DNA of 37,006 bases from Asaia bogorensis (GTDB lineage Bacteria; Pseudomonadota; Alphaproteobacteria; CACIAM-22H2), in the NCBI GenBank assembly GCA_945892765.1, contig CAMDDQ010000005.1:1-37006 (forward strand), given 5' to 3'. Within the stretch, counting starts at the first letter, position 1. Every line of letters begins with the position of its first letter. This document shows positions 9,791 through 19,538 of the stretch, piece by piece. The position numbers and the translations under genes are program-made. The notes beneath the pieces were generated by a model. It did not search any database. It saw nothing but the letters and a program-made list of their open reading frames with translations, and was not told the DNA's origin.

Positions 9791-12578
9791 GGCCGGCATG
9801 GACGGAGTCCCTAGCCAGCGCGAAATCATCGACCGCCGCGCTCTCAACGACCGGCTGACACAGATCGGGCGCGACGATTCGTTGAACGCGGATCAGCGCC
9901 GCGCCCGTTTTCTCGATTTTATTAAAACAACGCTGGCGGCCGGGCGGGACGAAGTACGCGGCCGTTTCGATGCCGACGGCGACGGCGCCGCGGCGGTGCG
10001 CGCCAATTCCTTCCTGTTCGACCAGATCATCCGCGTCATCCACGATTTCGCCGATTGGTACGCCTATCCGGTGTCGAATTTGTCGTCGGCGGAGAAGATG
10101 AGCGTCCTGGCCGTGGGCGGCTATGGCCGGGGTGAGTTGGCGCCGCATTCGGACATCGACCTGCTTTTTCTGCTGCCGTACAAACTGACGCCGCGGGCCG
10201 AGCAGATCGTCGAATTCATCCTCTACATGCTGTGGGATCTTGGGCTGAAGGTCGGCCATGCCACGCGTTCGTCCGACGAATGCGTCCGTCTGTCGAAATC
10301 CGACATCACGATCCGTACCGCGCTCCTTGAAGCGCGATGGATTTGGGGCGACGACAAACTTCATGCCGAATTCAAACGCCGCTTCCGGGCAGAAATCGTA
10401 GCTGGCACCGGCCCTGCGTTCATCGAAGCCAAGCTGGCGGAGCGCAATCTGCGCCACCAGAAACTCGGCGATTCGCGCTATGTCGTGGAGCCCAACATCA
10501 AGGAAGGCAAAGGGGGCCTGCGCGACCTCCACACCTTGTTCTGGATCGCCAAATATCTGTACGGCGTCGACGAGGTGCAGGAACTCGTCCCGCGTGGGGT
10601 GTTTGCCGAGGACGAGGCCGCGAAATTCGACAAAGCGCAGTCCTTTCTGTGGACGCTCCGTTGCCAACTTCATTTTCTCACCGGCCGCGCCGAAGACCGG
10701 CTGACCTTCGACGTGCAACAGGAAATCGGGCGCCGCATGGGCTACACCGAACATCGCGGCAGCCGCGGCGTCGAACGTTTCATGAAGCACTACTTTCTCG
10801 TCGCCAAGGATGTCGGCGATCTGACCCGCATTTTCTGCGCGGCGATCGAGGCGGAACAGACGCGCAAACCGCGCTGGCGTACGCCCTTTTTGCGGCGGCG
10901 TTCGGTCGAGGATTTTTCCGTCGAGGGCGATTGGCTGGCGGCTTCTGCCGACGACGCCTTCGTCACCGACCCGGTGCGGTTTGTCCGCATCTTCCATGTC
11001 GCCCACCGTCATGGGCTTGAAGTGCACCCGGGCACCTTGCGCCTGATCCGCCAGAATCTGCGGCTGGTCGATGCCACGCTGCGCGCCAACCCCGAGGCCA
11101 ACCGGCTGTTCATGGAAATCTTGGCGGCGGAAACCGATTGCGAAGTGACGCTGCGGCGGATGAGCGAGGCCGGTGTTCTGGGCCGATTCGTGCCCGATTT
11201 CGGCCGGGTCGTCGCCCAAACCCAGCACGACATGTATCACGTGTATACGGTCGACGAGCACACGATATTCGCGCTGGGTATCGTGCACCGCATCGAAATG
11301 GGGTCGCTCAAGGACGATCACCCGCTGGCGAGCGACGTGATCCACAAGATTCAGTCCCGACGCGCGCTTTATCTCGCCGTCATGCTTCACGACATCGCCA
11401 AGGGCCGCGGCGGCGATCATTCCACTCTTGGGGCCGATGTCGCGACGAAGCTCGGACCGCGCTTAGGCCTGAGCGCCGAGGAAACCGAGACCGTGTCATG
11501 GCTCGTGCGCCACCATCTGGCGATGAGCAACACGGCTTTCAAACGCGACATCCAGGACGCCCAAACAATCCGCACCTTTGTCGACCTGGTGCAGTCGCTG
11601 GAGCGGTTGCGGCTGCTGTTGGTGTTGACCGTCGCCGATATTCGCGCCGTCGGGCCGGCGGTGTGGAACAACTGGAAGGCGGCGCTTCTGCGCGACCTCT
11701 ATTACGCCGCGGAAGACGAAATGTCGGGCAACGTTGCCGCCGGCAAGGAGCGCATCACGGCCGCGCAAGACGCCTTGAGGACCGAAGTCGCCGATTGGAA
11801 CGATGAGGAGTTCGCCAACCATCTGGCGCTCGGCTACCCGGCCTATTGGCTGTCTACCGATACCGCGACCCTTGGCCGCCACGCGCGTTTGGTGCGCGAA
11901 GCCAATCGGGAGAGACGGCCGTTGTCGATCGGCACGCGGGTCGATCGCGCGCGCGCCGTCACCGAAGTCATAATCTATACCGCCGACCACCCGGGCCTGT
12001 TTTCGCGTATTGCGGGGGCGTTGGCGGTGGCGGGCGCCAACATCGTGGATGCGAAAATTCACACCCTCAGCGATGGCATGGCACTCGATACCTTTTGGGT
12101 CCAGGACGAGGATCGCGGCGCCTTCGACCGCCCCGACCGGTTGGCGAAACTCTCGGCCTCCGTCGAACAGGCCTTGTCGGGGAGACTGCGCCTGGCCGAG
12201 ACCTTAGAGAAACGTCGGCTTACCCAAGGCGACAGGGTGTTCGCGGTACCGCCGCAAGTCTTCATCGATAACGCCGCGTCGGCGACGCTCACCCTGATCG
12301 AAGTCAGCGGGCGCGACCGAACCGGCCTCCTTTTTGACGTGACGCGGGCGTTGACCGAGTTGGGCCTGCAAATCATGACCGCGAAAATATCGACCTATGG
12401 CGAACGTGCGGTCGACGTCTTCTACGTCAAGGATGTCTTCGGTCTGAAGGTGGAGCAAGAAACCAAACTCAAGCAGACTCGCGACGGTCTCCTCAAAGCG
12501 CTGGCCGATCCGGAGCGTGAGCTGGTCGTGCCGTCGGCGCCGCCGTTGCGCCGCCGCGGCACTGTCGTCGGGCCATGA
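9789..12578 (+). CDS. glnD: [Protein-PII] uridylyltransferase/uridylyl-removing enzyme GlnD
   Basis: Nucleotidyltransferase motif AVGGYGRGELAPHSDIDLLFL, HD motif VMLHDIAKGRGGDHS, two C-terminal ACT domains. True start may be ATG 9798. Confidence 0.96.
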   Translation: MAGMDGVPSQREIIDRRALNDRLTQIGRDDSLNADQRRARFLDFIKTTLAAGRDEVRGRFDADGDGAAAVRANSFLFDQIIRVIHDFADWYAYPVSNLSSAEKMSVLAVGGYGRGELAPHSDIDLLFLLPYKLTPRAEQIVEFILYMLWDLGLKVGHATRSSDECVRLSKSDITIRTALLEARWIWGDDKLHAEFKRRFRAEIVAGTGPAFIEAKLAERNLRHQKLGDSRYVVEPNIKEGKGGLRDLHTLFWIAKYLYGVDEVQELVPRGVFAEDEAAKFDKAQSFLWTLRCQLHFLTGRAEDRLTFDVQQEIGRRMGYTEHRGSRGVERFMKHYFLVAKDVGDLTRIFCAAIEAEQTRKPRWRTPFLRRRSVEDFSVEGDWLAASADDAFVTDPVRFVRIFHVAHRHGLEVHPGTLRLIRQNLRLVDATLRANPEANRLFMEILAAETDCEVTLRRMSEAGVLGRFVPDFGRVVAQTQHDMYHVYTVDEHTIFALGIVHRIEMGSLKDDHPLASDVIHKIQSRRALYLAVMLHDIAKGRGGDHSTLGADVATKLGPRLGLSAEETETVSWLVRHHLAMSNTAFKRDIQDAQTIRTFVDLVQSLERLRLLLVLTVADIRAVGPAVWNNWKAALLRDLYYAAEDEMSGNVAAGKERITAAQDALRTEVADWNDEEFANHLALGYPAYWLSTDTATLGRHARLVREANRERRPLSIGTRVDRARAVTEVIIYTADHPGLFSRIAGALAVAGANIVDAKIHTLSDGMALDTFWVQDEDRGAFDRPDRLAKLSASVEQALSGRLRLAETLEKRRLTQGDRVFAVPPQVFIDNAASATLTLIEVSGRDRTGLLFDVTRALTELGLQIMTAKISTYGERAVDVFYVKDVFGLKVEQETKLKQTRDGLLKALADPERELVVPSAPPLRRRGTVVGP

Positions 12579-12703
12579 TTCCGGCTTGGCGGCACCGCAT
12601 CGACCCGGCCTCGTTGCCCCGCCGCGTTGTCATCCGCTTTCATCCGACCGACCGCACGGGTTTGCTCGGCGACGGCGATTGCATGTCCGGTCTGTCGCGG
12701 TAG
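12575..12703 (+). CDS. Hypothetical 42-aa small ORF coupled to glnD
   Basis: ATGA overlap with the glnD stop; MIPAWRHRIDPASLPRRVVIRFHPTDRTGLLGDGDCMSGLSR; ends 9 nt before murJ ATG. No homology recognised. Confidence 0.25.
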   Translation: MIPAWRHRIDPASLPRRVVIRFHPTDRTGLLGDGDCMSGLSR

Positions 12704-12712
12704 GTGGGCTGC

Positions 12713-14275
12713 ATGAGTTTGTTTCGTTCCGTCGCGACCGTCGGCGGCTTGACCTTGGTCAGCCGGGTCTTCGGCTTCGTTCGCGACATCTTGATCGCGG
12801 CGGCATTGGGCGCCGGTCCCGTCGCCGACGCGTTTTTCGTCGCCTTCAAGCTGCCCAACGTCTTTCGCAGCCTCTTCGCCGAAGGGGCGTTCAACGCCGC
12901 CTTTATTCCCTTTTATGCCCGGCGCTTGGCCGGGGAGGGGCACGACGCGGCCATTCGCCTCGCCGAGCAAGTCTTGGCCGCGCTCCTGTTCATTCTGTTT
13001 GTCGTGCTGGTGTTCGCCGAAATTGCCATGCCGCGGGTGATCGCGGTCCTGGCGCCGGGCTTCGACGGCGCTATCAAGGAAGTGGCCGTCGATCTGACGC
13101 GCCTGACCTTCCCCTATCTTCTCTTCGTATCCATGGCGACGCTGTTCAGCGCCACGTTGAACGCATCCGGACGTTTCGCGGCGGCGGCGGGCACGCCGAT
13201 CCTGCTCAACATCGCGATGATCGGGGCATTGCTGGGGTTGGGGAAAATACTCGAGACGCCGGCGCACGCCCTGGCCTGGGGCGTGACGGTGGCCGGCGGT
13301 CTGCAATTTTCCTGGCTTGCTTTGTCCTGCCACAACGCCGGGCTGCGCTTGCGGCTGACGGTGCCGCTTCCGTCCAAGGACGTGCGGCGTCTGCTCGGTC
13401 TGATGGTACCGGTCGCATTGGGCGCCGGCGCCACGCAGATAGGGGTTGTCGTTAATGTCATGCTCGCCTCGCTGCTGCCGACCGGTTCGATCTCGTTCTT
13501 GTATTACGCCGACCGCGTGAACCAATTGCCGCTGGGCGTTGTCGGAATCGCCGTGGGCACGGCGTTGTTACCCTTGTTGTCGCGCCAGCTGCGCAATGGC
13601 GAAATCGACGCCGCCGCCAACAGCCAGAATCGAGCCATCGAAATCGCCCTGGTGTTGGCCCTGCCGGCGGCGGCGGCTCTGATCATTCTTGCCGGGCCGA
13701 TCATGTCGACGTTGTTCGAAAGGGGGGCGTTCGGGCCCGATGCCGCCGCCGCCACGGCCGCGGCGCTCGCCGCTTATGCCTACGGGTTGCCGGCGTATGT
13801 GCTGATCCGGGCGCTGACGCCGGGATTCTTCGCGCGCGAAAACACTGCCACGCCGGTTAAGATCGGAGTCCTCTGCCTAACCGCTAATGTCGCGATCTCG
13901 GTCGCCCTGATGACACCCTTCGCCCATGTCGGTATCGCCGCGGCCACGGCGGTTTCGGCCTGGCTCAATGTGGCGTTGCTTTTCCTCGCCCTCCGCCGCC
14001 GCAATCATCTGGTGCTCGACGCCCGGCTCTTGAGCCGTTTGCCGCGCATGGCTCTGGCGACCACCGTAATGGCCGGCGGCTTGGTGTTTGGTCTAGCGGT
14101 GCTGGCGCCCGTGCTGGCGGGATCGCTGCCTGCGCGCGCCATTGGCCTGGTACTGCTTGTCGTGGGTGGCGGTGTGGTTTTCGCCGGTGCGGCGCAGCTT
14201 GCCGGCGCGGCGGATTGGCGCGAGGTTCGCCGGCAGCTCGGCCGCGCGCCGGGGACATCGGACCAAGCCGATTGA
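12713..14275 (+). CDS. murJ: Lipid II flippase MurJ (MviN)
   Basis: MSLFRSVATVGGLTLVSRVFGFVRDILIAAALGAGPVADAFFVAFKLPNVFRSLFAEGAFNAAFIP; multi-TM. AGGTGGG upstream of ATG. Confidence 0.96.
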   Translation: MSLFRSVATVGGLTLVSRVFGFVRDILIAAALGAGPVADAFFVAFKLPNVFRSLFAEGAFNAAFIPFYARRLAGEGHDAAIRLAEQVLAALLFILFVVLVFAEIAMPRVIAVLAPGFDGAIKEVAVDLTRLTFPYLLFVSMATLFSATLNASGRFAAAAGTPILLNIAMIGALLGLGKILETPAHALAWGVTVAGGLQFSWLALSCHNAGLRLRLTVPLPSKDVRRLLGLMVPVALGAGATQIGVVVNVMLASLLPTGSISFLYYADRVNQLPLGVVGIAVGTALLPLLSRQLRNGEIDAAANSQNRAIEIALVLALPAAAALIILAGPIMSTLFERGAFGPDAAAATAAALAAYAYGLPAYVLIRALTPGFFARENTATPVKIGVLCLTANVAISVALMTPFAHVGIAAATAVSAWLNVALLFLALRRRNHLVLDARLLSRLPRMALATTVMAGGLVFGLAVLAPVLAGSLPARAIGLVLLVVGGGVVFAGAAQLAGAADWREVRRQLGRAPGTSDQAD

Positions 14276-14332
14276 CCACCCCGCCTCGAGGCGCGATAAC
14301 TCGCGGCTTGTCGCGGAACGATCGGACGGGCG

Positions 14333-15331
14333 ATGAAGCGAATTTTCTCGGGCGTGCAGCCCACCGGCAATCTGCACCTCGGCAACTATCTCGGCGCGAT
14401 CCGCAATTGGGTGCAGTTGCAGGCGGATTTCGACTGCATCTTCTGCATCGTCGATCTGCACGCGCTGACCACGCCGCAGGCCCCGGCGACCTTGCGCGCG
14501 CAGACCCGCGAGGTCGCGGCAGCCTACATCGCCGCGGGGATCGACGCCGAACGCTGCATCATTTTCAACCAAAGCATGGTTGCCGGCCACAGCGAGCTAG
14601 CCTGGCTGCTCAGCTGTTTGACGCCGCTCGGCTGGCTCAACCGCATGACCCAATTCAAGGAAAAGGCCGGCAAACAAAAGGACAATGCCGGGCTTGGCCT
14701 TTACGCCTATCCGGTGCTGATGGCGGCGGACATACTCCTTTATAAAGCGACCCACGTGCCCGTCGGCGACGACCAAAAACAACATCTGGAGCTGGCGCGT
14801 GACATCGCCGGTGCGTTCAATCGGCAATTCAACGTCGATTATTTCGCGCTGCCGGAGCCGCAAATCTTCGGGGCGGCCACGCGTGTGATGAGCCTTCGCG
14901 ACGGCACCAAAAAGATGAGCAAATCCGACCTCTCGGACTATTCGCGCATCAACATGACCGACGATGCCGACACCGTCGCGCAAAAGATCAAGAAGGCCAA
15001 GACCGACACCGAGCCGCTGCCGGATTCGTTGGCGGGTCTTGAGGCGCGTCCCGATGCCGCGAACCTACTCGGCATTTACGCGGCGTTGGCGGGCATCGCG
15101 CATGAAGCCGCCGTGATCCGATTCGCGGGGGCCGCGTTCTCCGCTTTCAAGGCCGAGCTTGTGGACCTCGCGGTTTCGGTGCTGGGCCCGATCGGCGCGG
15201 AAATGAAGCGCCTGATGCGGGAGCCGGCGTATGTCGACGCGGTCTTGCGGCGCGGCGCCGAACGCGCCGGCGAGATTTCGCGCCATCATTTGTCCGAAAT
15301 CCACGGCATCCTCGGTTTGCTTCGCCCCTAG
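14333..15331 (+). CDS. trpS: Tryptophanyl-tRNA synthetase
   Basis: [26 protein letters not shown] (HIGH-like) and KKMSKS; 332 aa. Confidence 0.97.
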   Translation: MKRIFSGVQPTGNLHLGNYLGAIRNWVQLQADFDCIFCIVDLHALTTPQAPATLRAQTREVAAAYIAAGIDAERCIIFNQSMVAGHSELAWLLSCLTPLGWLNRMTQFKEKAGKQKDNAGLGLYAYPVLMAADILLYKATHVPVGDDQKQHLELARDIAGAFNRQFNVDYFALPEPQIFGAATRVMSLRDGTKKMSKSDLSDYSRINMTDDADTVAQKIKKAKTDTEPLPDSLAGLEARPDAANLLGIYAALAGIAHEAAVIRFAGAAFSAFKAELVDLAVSVLGPIGAEMKRLMREPAYVDAVLRRGAERAGEISRHHLSEIHGILGLLRP

Positions 15332-15347
15332 CCGGGCAAGTTTCTGG

Positions 15348-15387
15348 GGCGGCATCGAAATTTCGGGCCGAAAGCCGCCGCATTTTT
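15348..15387 (+). terminator. Candidate intrinsic terminator of trpS
   Basis: GGCGGC-atcgaaa-[TTTCG GGC CGAAA]-GCCGCC followed by gcaTTTTTCTT, 17 nt past the trpS stop. Confidence 0.5.
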
Positions 15388-15477
15388 CTTGCCGACGCCC
15401 CGGCGCGCGGCGCATAAGGAAAACGATCGAACCAAAACAGGCGCCGCGGCGCTGTTGGCCGGCTCATCCCCGATTCA

Positions 15478-16401
15478 ATGCAAATCTATCTGCCCATCGC
15501 GGAGCTTTCCCTCGACCTGTTCGTGGTCGTGGGGCTCGGTGGCGCGGTCGGCCTGCTTTCGGGTGCCTTCGGCATAGGTGGCGGATTTCTGCTGACGCCG
15601 TTCTTGATTTTTCTCGGCGTGCCGGCCCCGGTTGCCGTCGCCACGGGGGCCAATCAGATTCTAGCCACGTCCGTCTCCGGGACATTGGCGCATTGGCGGC
15701 GCGGCAACGTCGATTTCGCGATGGGTGGTGTCCTGCTCGGCGGCGGGTTAGTTGGCTCCACCCTTGGCGTCTGGGTATTCTCGGTGCTCAAGGGGATCGG
15801 CCAGGTCGACCTGTTCGTCTCGCTTGCCTATGTCGTCCTGCTTTCGGTCATCGGCGGGTTGATGCTGCTGGAAAGCCTGCGGGCGATGCGGAAACGTGGC
15901 CGGGCTGGGACCGGCAATCGCGCCAAGCTGCACCAACATTTCTGGTTGCACGCGTTGCCTTTGAAAGTCCGCTTTCGCCAATCGAAGCTGTATATCAGCG
16001 CGATCGCGCCGGTGGCGATCGGCTTGGTGGTGGGCGTGCTGGCCGCACTGCTCGGCGTTGGCGGCGGGTTCATCCTGGTCCCGGCCATGATCTATCTGCT
16101 GGGAATGCCGACATCGGTGACGATCGGAACCTCGCTCCTCTACATCCTGGTCGTGGCCGCGAATGTGACCTTCCTCCAGGCCTATCAGAACCAATCCGTC
16201 GATGTAGTCTTGGCCAGCCTTCTGCTAGTTGGGGGTGTTGCTGGCACGGAAATCGGCGCCTGGATCGGCGCGCGGCTGCGCGGCGAACAGGTTCGCGGGT
16301 TGCTGGCGTTGCTGGTGCTGGGGGTGTCGGCGAAGCTTTTCCTCGATCTTGTGGAAACGCCGATTGATCCCTATTCCCTGGCCGTTCTCTGGAAAGAATG
16401 A
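15478..16401 (+). CDS. Sulfite exporter TauE/SafE family membrane protein
   Basis: MQIYLPIAELSLDLFVVVGLGGAVGLLSGAFGIGGGFLLTPFLIFLGVP...GVGGGFILVPAMIYLLGMPT: duplicated TauE/SafE motif, multi-TM. Confidence 0.92.
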   Translation: MQIYLPIAELSLDLFVVVGLGGAVGLLSGAFGIGGGFLLTPFLIFLGVPAPVAVATGANQILATSVSGTLAHWRRGNVDFAMGGVLLGGGLVGSTLGVWVFSVLKGIGQVDLFVSLAYVVLLSVIGGLMLLESLRAMRKRGRAGTGNRAKLHQHFWLHALPLKVRFRQSKLYISAIAPVAIGLVVGVLAALLGVGGGFILVPAMIYLLGMPTSVTIGTSLLYILVVAANVTFLQAYQNQSVDVVLASLLLVGGVAGTEIGAWIGARLRGEQVRGLLALLVLGVSAKLFLDLVETPIDPYSLAVLWKE

Positions 16402-17150
16402 TGGATCGGCGGTCATTTCTCTCGTTGTTGGCGCTGGCGGCATTGGTCCACACGGCGACGGGACCGGCCGCGAGCCAGCCGCTGGTGGCGGATTTATCGA
16501 GCCATCTGGTGGCAATCACGACCGGCTTCGCCGGCACCCAAGTCTTGTTGTTCGGCGCCATCGAGGAAGAGGGCGACGTGGTCGTCCTTGTGCGTGGTCC
16601 AGGTACCGACACCGTCGTCAGGCGCAAAGGACGGTTTTGGGGGTTATGGGTCAACCGCGAGGAATTGGCGTTCGCCGGAGTGCCGGCGTTTTATGCTGTG
16701 GCGAGCAGCCGGCCGCTCGATCAGATCGCGCCGCCGACGGTGCGCGCGCGGCATCAGTTGGGCGTTGACCGCCTTCGCCTGTCCCCCTTGGACCCCGCCG
16801 GGACGGGTGAAATCGCCGCCTTCCGCGACGCCCTGATCCGGCAGAAACAGGAGAGCCGATTATTCGTGGCCGAAGTGGGCAGAGTCTCGTTCCTCGGCCA
16901 AAGGCTGTTTCGCACGCCCCTCGATTTCCCCAGCAACTTGCCGACCGGAACCTATTCGGTCGAGGTTCTGCTCCTGCGCGGTGGGGAGGTTGTCGCGGCC
17001 CAGACGACCCCGTTGATCGTCAGCAAGGATGGGTTCAGCGCCGAGGTTTATGATTTTGCCCACGACCACGCCGCTTTGTATGGTTTGCTCGCCGTCGTTC
17101 TCGGCACCCTCGCGGGTTGGCTTGGCGGCGTTGTCTTCCGGCGGGCATAA
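16398..17150 (+). CDS. TIGR02186 family protein (alphaproteobacterial, C-terminal TM)
   Basis: Signal peptide, VADLSSHLVAITTGFAGTQVLLFGA...GRFWGLWVN, C-terminal TM ALYGLLAVVLGTLAGWLGGVVFRRA; ATGATG overlap with the TauE gene. Confidence 0.82.
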   Translation: MMDRRSFLSLLALAALVHTATGPAASQPLVADLSSHLVAITTGFAGTQVLLFGAIEEEGDVVVLVRGPGTDTVVRRKGRFWGLWVNREELAFAGVPAFYAVASSRPLDQIAPPTVRARHQLGVDRLRLSPLDPAGTGEIAAFRDALIRQKQESRLFVAEVGRVSFLGQRLFRTPLDFPSNLPTGTYSVEVLLLRGGEVVAAQTTPLIVSKDGFSAEVYDFAHDHAALYGLLAVVLGTLAGWLGGVVFRRA

Positions 17151-17161
17151 TCGGAGGCGGC

Positions 17162-17644
17162 ATGGTCGATCGTCCGAAACAAGCGCAGCGTGTTTTCCTG
17201 CTGGTCGTCGACGACAGCGAGGAGATGCGTATCGCGCTGCGTTACGCCTGCCGCCGCGCGAAGTCGACGGGCGGGCGCATCGCCCTGCTGGATGTTACCG
17301 AGCCGGCCGACGACCAGCACTGGGTCGCGGTCGGCGATATGATGCGCCAAGAACGCCGAGCCGACGCCGAACGGCGCCTTCAGGACCTGTCGACAATCGT
17401 CCAGGAAATGACCGGCACGACGCCGGTGCTTTACGTGCGCGAGGGCTCACTGCGCGATGAATTGCTCAAACTTCTGGACGAAGAGCCGAGCATTTCGATT
17501 CTCGTACTAGGTGCGAGAACCGGGCCGGCGGGGCCGGGGCCGCTGGTTTCCGCGCTGGCCGGCAAGATGTCGGGCCGGCTACGCGTGCCGTTGATGATCG
17601 TACCGGGCTCGCTTTCGGCCGAGGATATCGAAATCTTCGCCTGA
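17162..17644 (+). CDS. Universal stress protein (UspA family)
   Basis: VFLLVVDDSEEMRIALRYACRRAKSTGGRIALLDV...ISILVLGARTG...RLRVPLMIVPGSL. ATG at 17162, not the ORF-track start at 17117. Confidence 0.85.
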   Translation: MVDRPKQAQRVFLLVVDDSEEMRIALRYACRRAKSTGGRIALLDVTEPADDQHWVAVGDMMRQERRADAERRLQDLSTIVQEMTGTTPVLYVREGSLRDELLKLLDEEPSISILVLGARTGPAGPGPLVSALAGKMSGRLRVPLMIVPGSLSAEDIEIFA

Positions 17645-17646
17645 CG

Positions 17647-17952
17647 TCATTGGCCGGTGGCGGTACGGCCTGGCCGCCCCGGCCGCACGAAACCTTTGGC
17701 CGGAGTCTGCGGTTTGGCCGCGGTTTGTGGCGCCGGTTTGGCTTGGGGCGTGGCGGCTTTCTTGGTGGCCGGCGCCGGGGGCTTCTGGCTGGCCGTCGGC
17801 GCCGCCTTTTCGGGGGGCGCCCGTGGGGCGCCTTGAATGGTCCGCAGCAAGTCGCTCGTCGCCGGCTTCACGGGGGGCGCGGCATCGGCCGAAAACCCAA
17901 ATGCGACCGCTCCAGCGATGGTGCAGATCAGCGCCCTGGCTCCCCTACGCAT
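17647..17952 (-). CDS. Small secreted Pro/Ala/Lys-rich hypothetical protein
   Basis: 101 aa with signal peptide MRRGARALICTIAGAVAFGFSADAA; strong RBS AAGGAGG upstream; low-complexity C-terminus. Confidence 0.6.
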   Translation of the reverse strand: MRRGARALICTIAGAVAFGFSADAAPPVKPATSDLLRTIQGAPRAPPEKAAPTASQKPPAPATKKAATPQAKPAPQTAAKPQTPAKGFVRPGRPGRTATGQ

Positions 17953-17978
17953 CGTCGTCCTCCTTATGCCCGAGACCG

Positions 17979-19412
17979 TCAGGCCCGCGTGCCGCCGACC
18001 GTCAGGCTTTCGAGCAACATCGTGGGCTGACCCACGCCCACGGGCACACCCTGTCCTTCCTTGCCGCAGGTACCCACGCCAAGGTCCAGTTTTAGATCGT
18101 TGCCCACCATCGTCACCTTGGTCAGGGCATCGGGGCCGTTGCCGATCAAAGTAGCGCCCCTCACCGCCTGCCCGACGCGGCCGTCCTCGATGAGATACGC
18201 CTCTGAGGCCGAGAACACGAATTTTCCGGACGTGATGTCGACCTGCCCGCCCCCGAAATTGACCGCGTACAGTCCCCGTTTAACCGAGCGGATGATCTCT
18301 TCCGGCTCATGTTTACCGGGCAACATGTAAGTGTTGCGCATGCGCGGCAGCGGATGGTGGGCGAAACTCTGGCGCCGACCATTGCCGGTCGGCCGCACGC
18401 CCATGAGGCGGGCGTTCTGACGGTCCTGCATGAAACCGACAAGAATGCCGTCCTCGATCAGGGTCGTGCATTCGGTCGGCGTGCCCTCATCGTCGATGGA
18501 CAGCGAGCCGCGGCGGTCCTGCATGAGACCGTCATCAACGACGGTGACGCCGGGCGCGGCTATGCGTTTGCCCACCAAGCCGGCGAAAGCCGAGGTTTTC
18601 TTGCGATTGAAATCGCCTTCCAGCCCGTGACCGATTGCTTCATGCAGCATGACGCCGGGCCAGCCGGGTCCGAGAACCACCGGCATTTCACCCGCCGGCG
18701 CCGGCACCGAGGACAGATTGACAAGCGCCTGGCGGAGCGCCGCATCCACTTGACCTCGCCAATAGTCCGGCGCGAACATGCGTTCATAAGTGACGCGGCC
18801 GCCGGTGCCTTCGCTGCCCTGTTCCTGCCGGTCACCTTCACCCGCGACGATGGATACGTTTAGCCGCACCAGCGGGCGCAGATCGGCCGCGCGGTGCCCG
18901 TCGCCGCGCACGATCTGCACGGCCTGCCACTCGCCGGAAAGCGACGCCATCACTTGGCGCACGCGCGGATCCTTGCCGCGGGCGTAGGCGTCGATATCGG
19001 CCAGCAACTTGACCTTGGTCGCGAAATCGACGAAGCCGAGGGGGTTGGCGTCGGTATACAACACGCGGTTGGTCCCGATGGGCGGGGCCGCCAGTTTGCC
19101 GCCTTTGCCCGAGCGTACAGCCTGCACCGTCGCGCTGGCGCGGCGAATCGCCGCTTCGGACAAGTCGGAAGCATGGGCGAAACCAACGGTTTCGCCGGCA
19201 ACGGCGCGCAATCCGAAACCCTGAGTCGTGTCGAAACTGGCGCTCTTCAGGCGGCCGTCATCAAAGGCAAAACTTTCGGATTGCCGATATTCCAGGAACA
19301 GCTCGCCGTCGTCGGTTCCGTGCAAGCTTTCGCCGACCAGGCCCTCAATGCGGCCGCGGTCGAGTCCGGCCTGGGTAAAAAACAGATCGTCGGTCGTTCT
19401 GAGGGCGCTCAT
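17979..19412 (-). CDS. tldD: Metalloprotease TldD
   Basis: HEAIGHGLEGDFNRKKTSAFAG metal site, RMRNTYMLPG, GKEGQGVPVGVGQPTMLLESLTVGGT. ATG 19412 has AAAGGA upstream; the ORF-track TTG 19418 is less likely. Confidence 0.95.
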   Translation of the reverse strand: MSALRTTDDLFFTQAGLDRGRIEGLVGESLHGTDDGELFLEYRQSESFAFDDGRLKSASFDTTQGFGLRAVAGETVGFAHASDLSEAAIRRASATVQAVRSGKGGKLAAPPIGTNRVLYTDANPLGFVDFATKVKLLADIDAYARGKDPRVRQVMASLSGEWQAVQIVRGDGHRAADLRPLVRLNVSIVAGEGDRQEQGSEGTGGRVTYERMFAPDYWRGQVDAALRQALVNLSSVPAPAGEMPVVLGPGWPGVMLHEAIGHGLEGDFNRKKTSAFAGLVGKRIAAPGVTVVDDGLMQDRRGSLSIDDEGTPTECTTLIEDGILVGFMQDRQNARLMGVRPTGNGRRQSFAHHPLPRMRNTYMLPGKHEPEEIIRSVKRGLYAVNFGGGQVDITSGKFVFSASEAYLIEDGRVGQAVRGATLIGNGPDALTKVTMVGNDLKLDLGVGTCGKEGQGVPVGVGQPTMLLESLTVGGTRA

Positions 19413-19538
19413 GGTCAAATCCTTTCCCGCTCGCGGGTTCCGCTCGGTGGGGTGGCGGTTGGCAATGCTTTAAGATAATCCTTCGCCGGCCGGAATGCAG
19501 CCGGCGATCGTTCAACTTCCTCTTACCCGGCGCATCCT

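Noticed and set aside
9549-11420. 623-aa minus-strand ORF opposite glnD and the GNAT gene
   Set aside because: Antisense shadow ORF; glnD is conserved along its whole length in the plus frame.
17680-17900. Repeat-like GC-rich tract suggestive of a tandem repeat
   Set aside because: Explained by the low-complexity Pro/Ala/Lys codons of the small secreted protein; no exact repeat unit.
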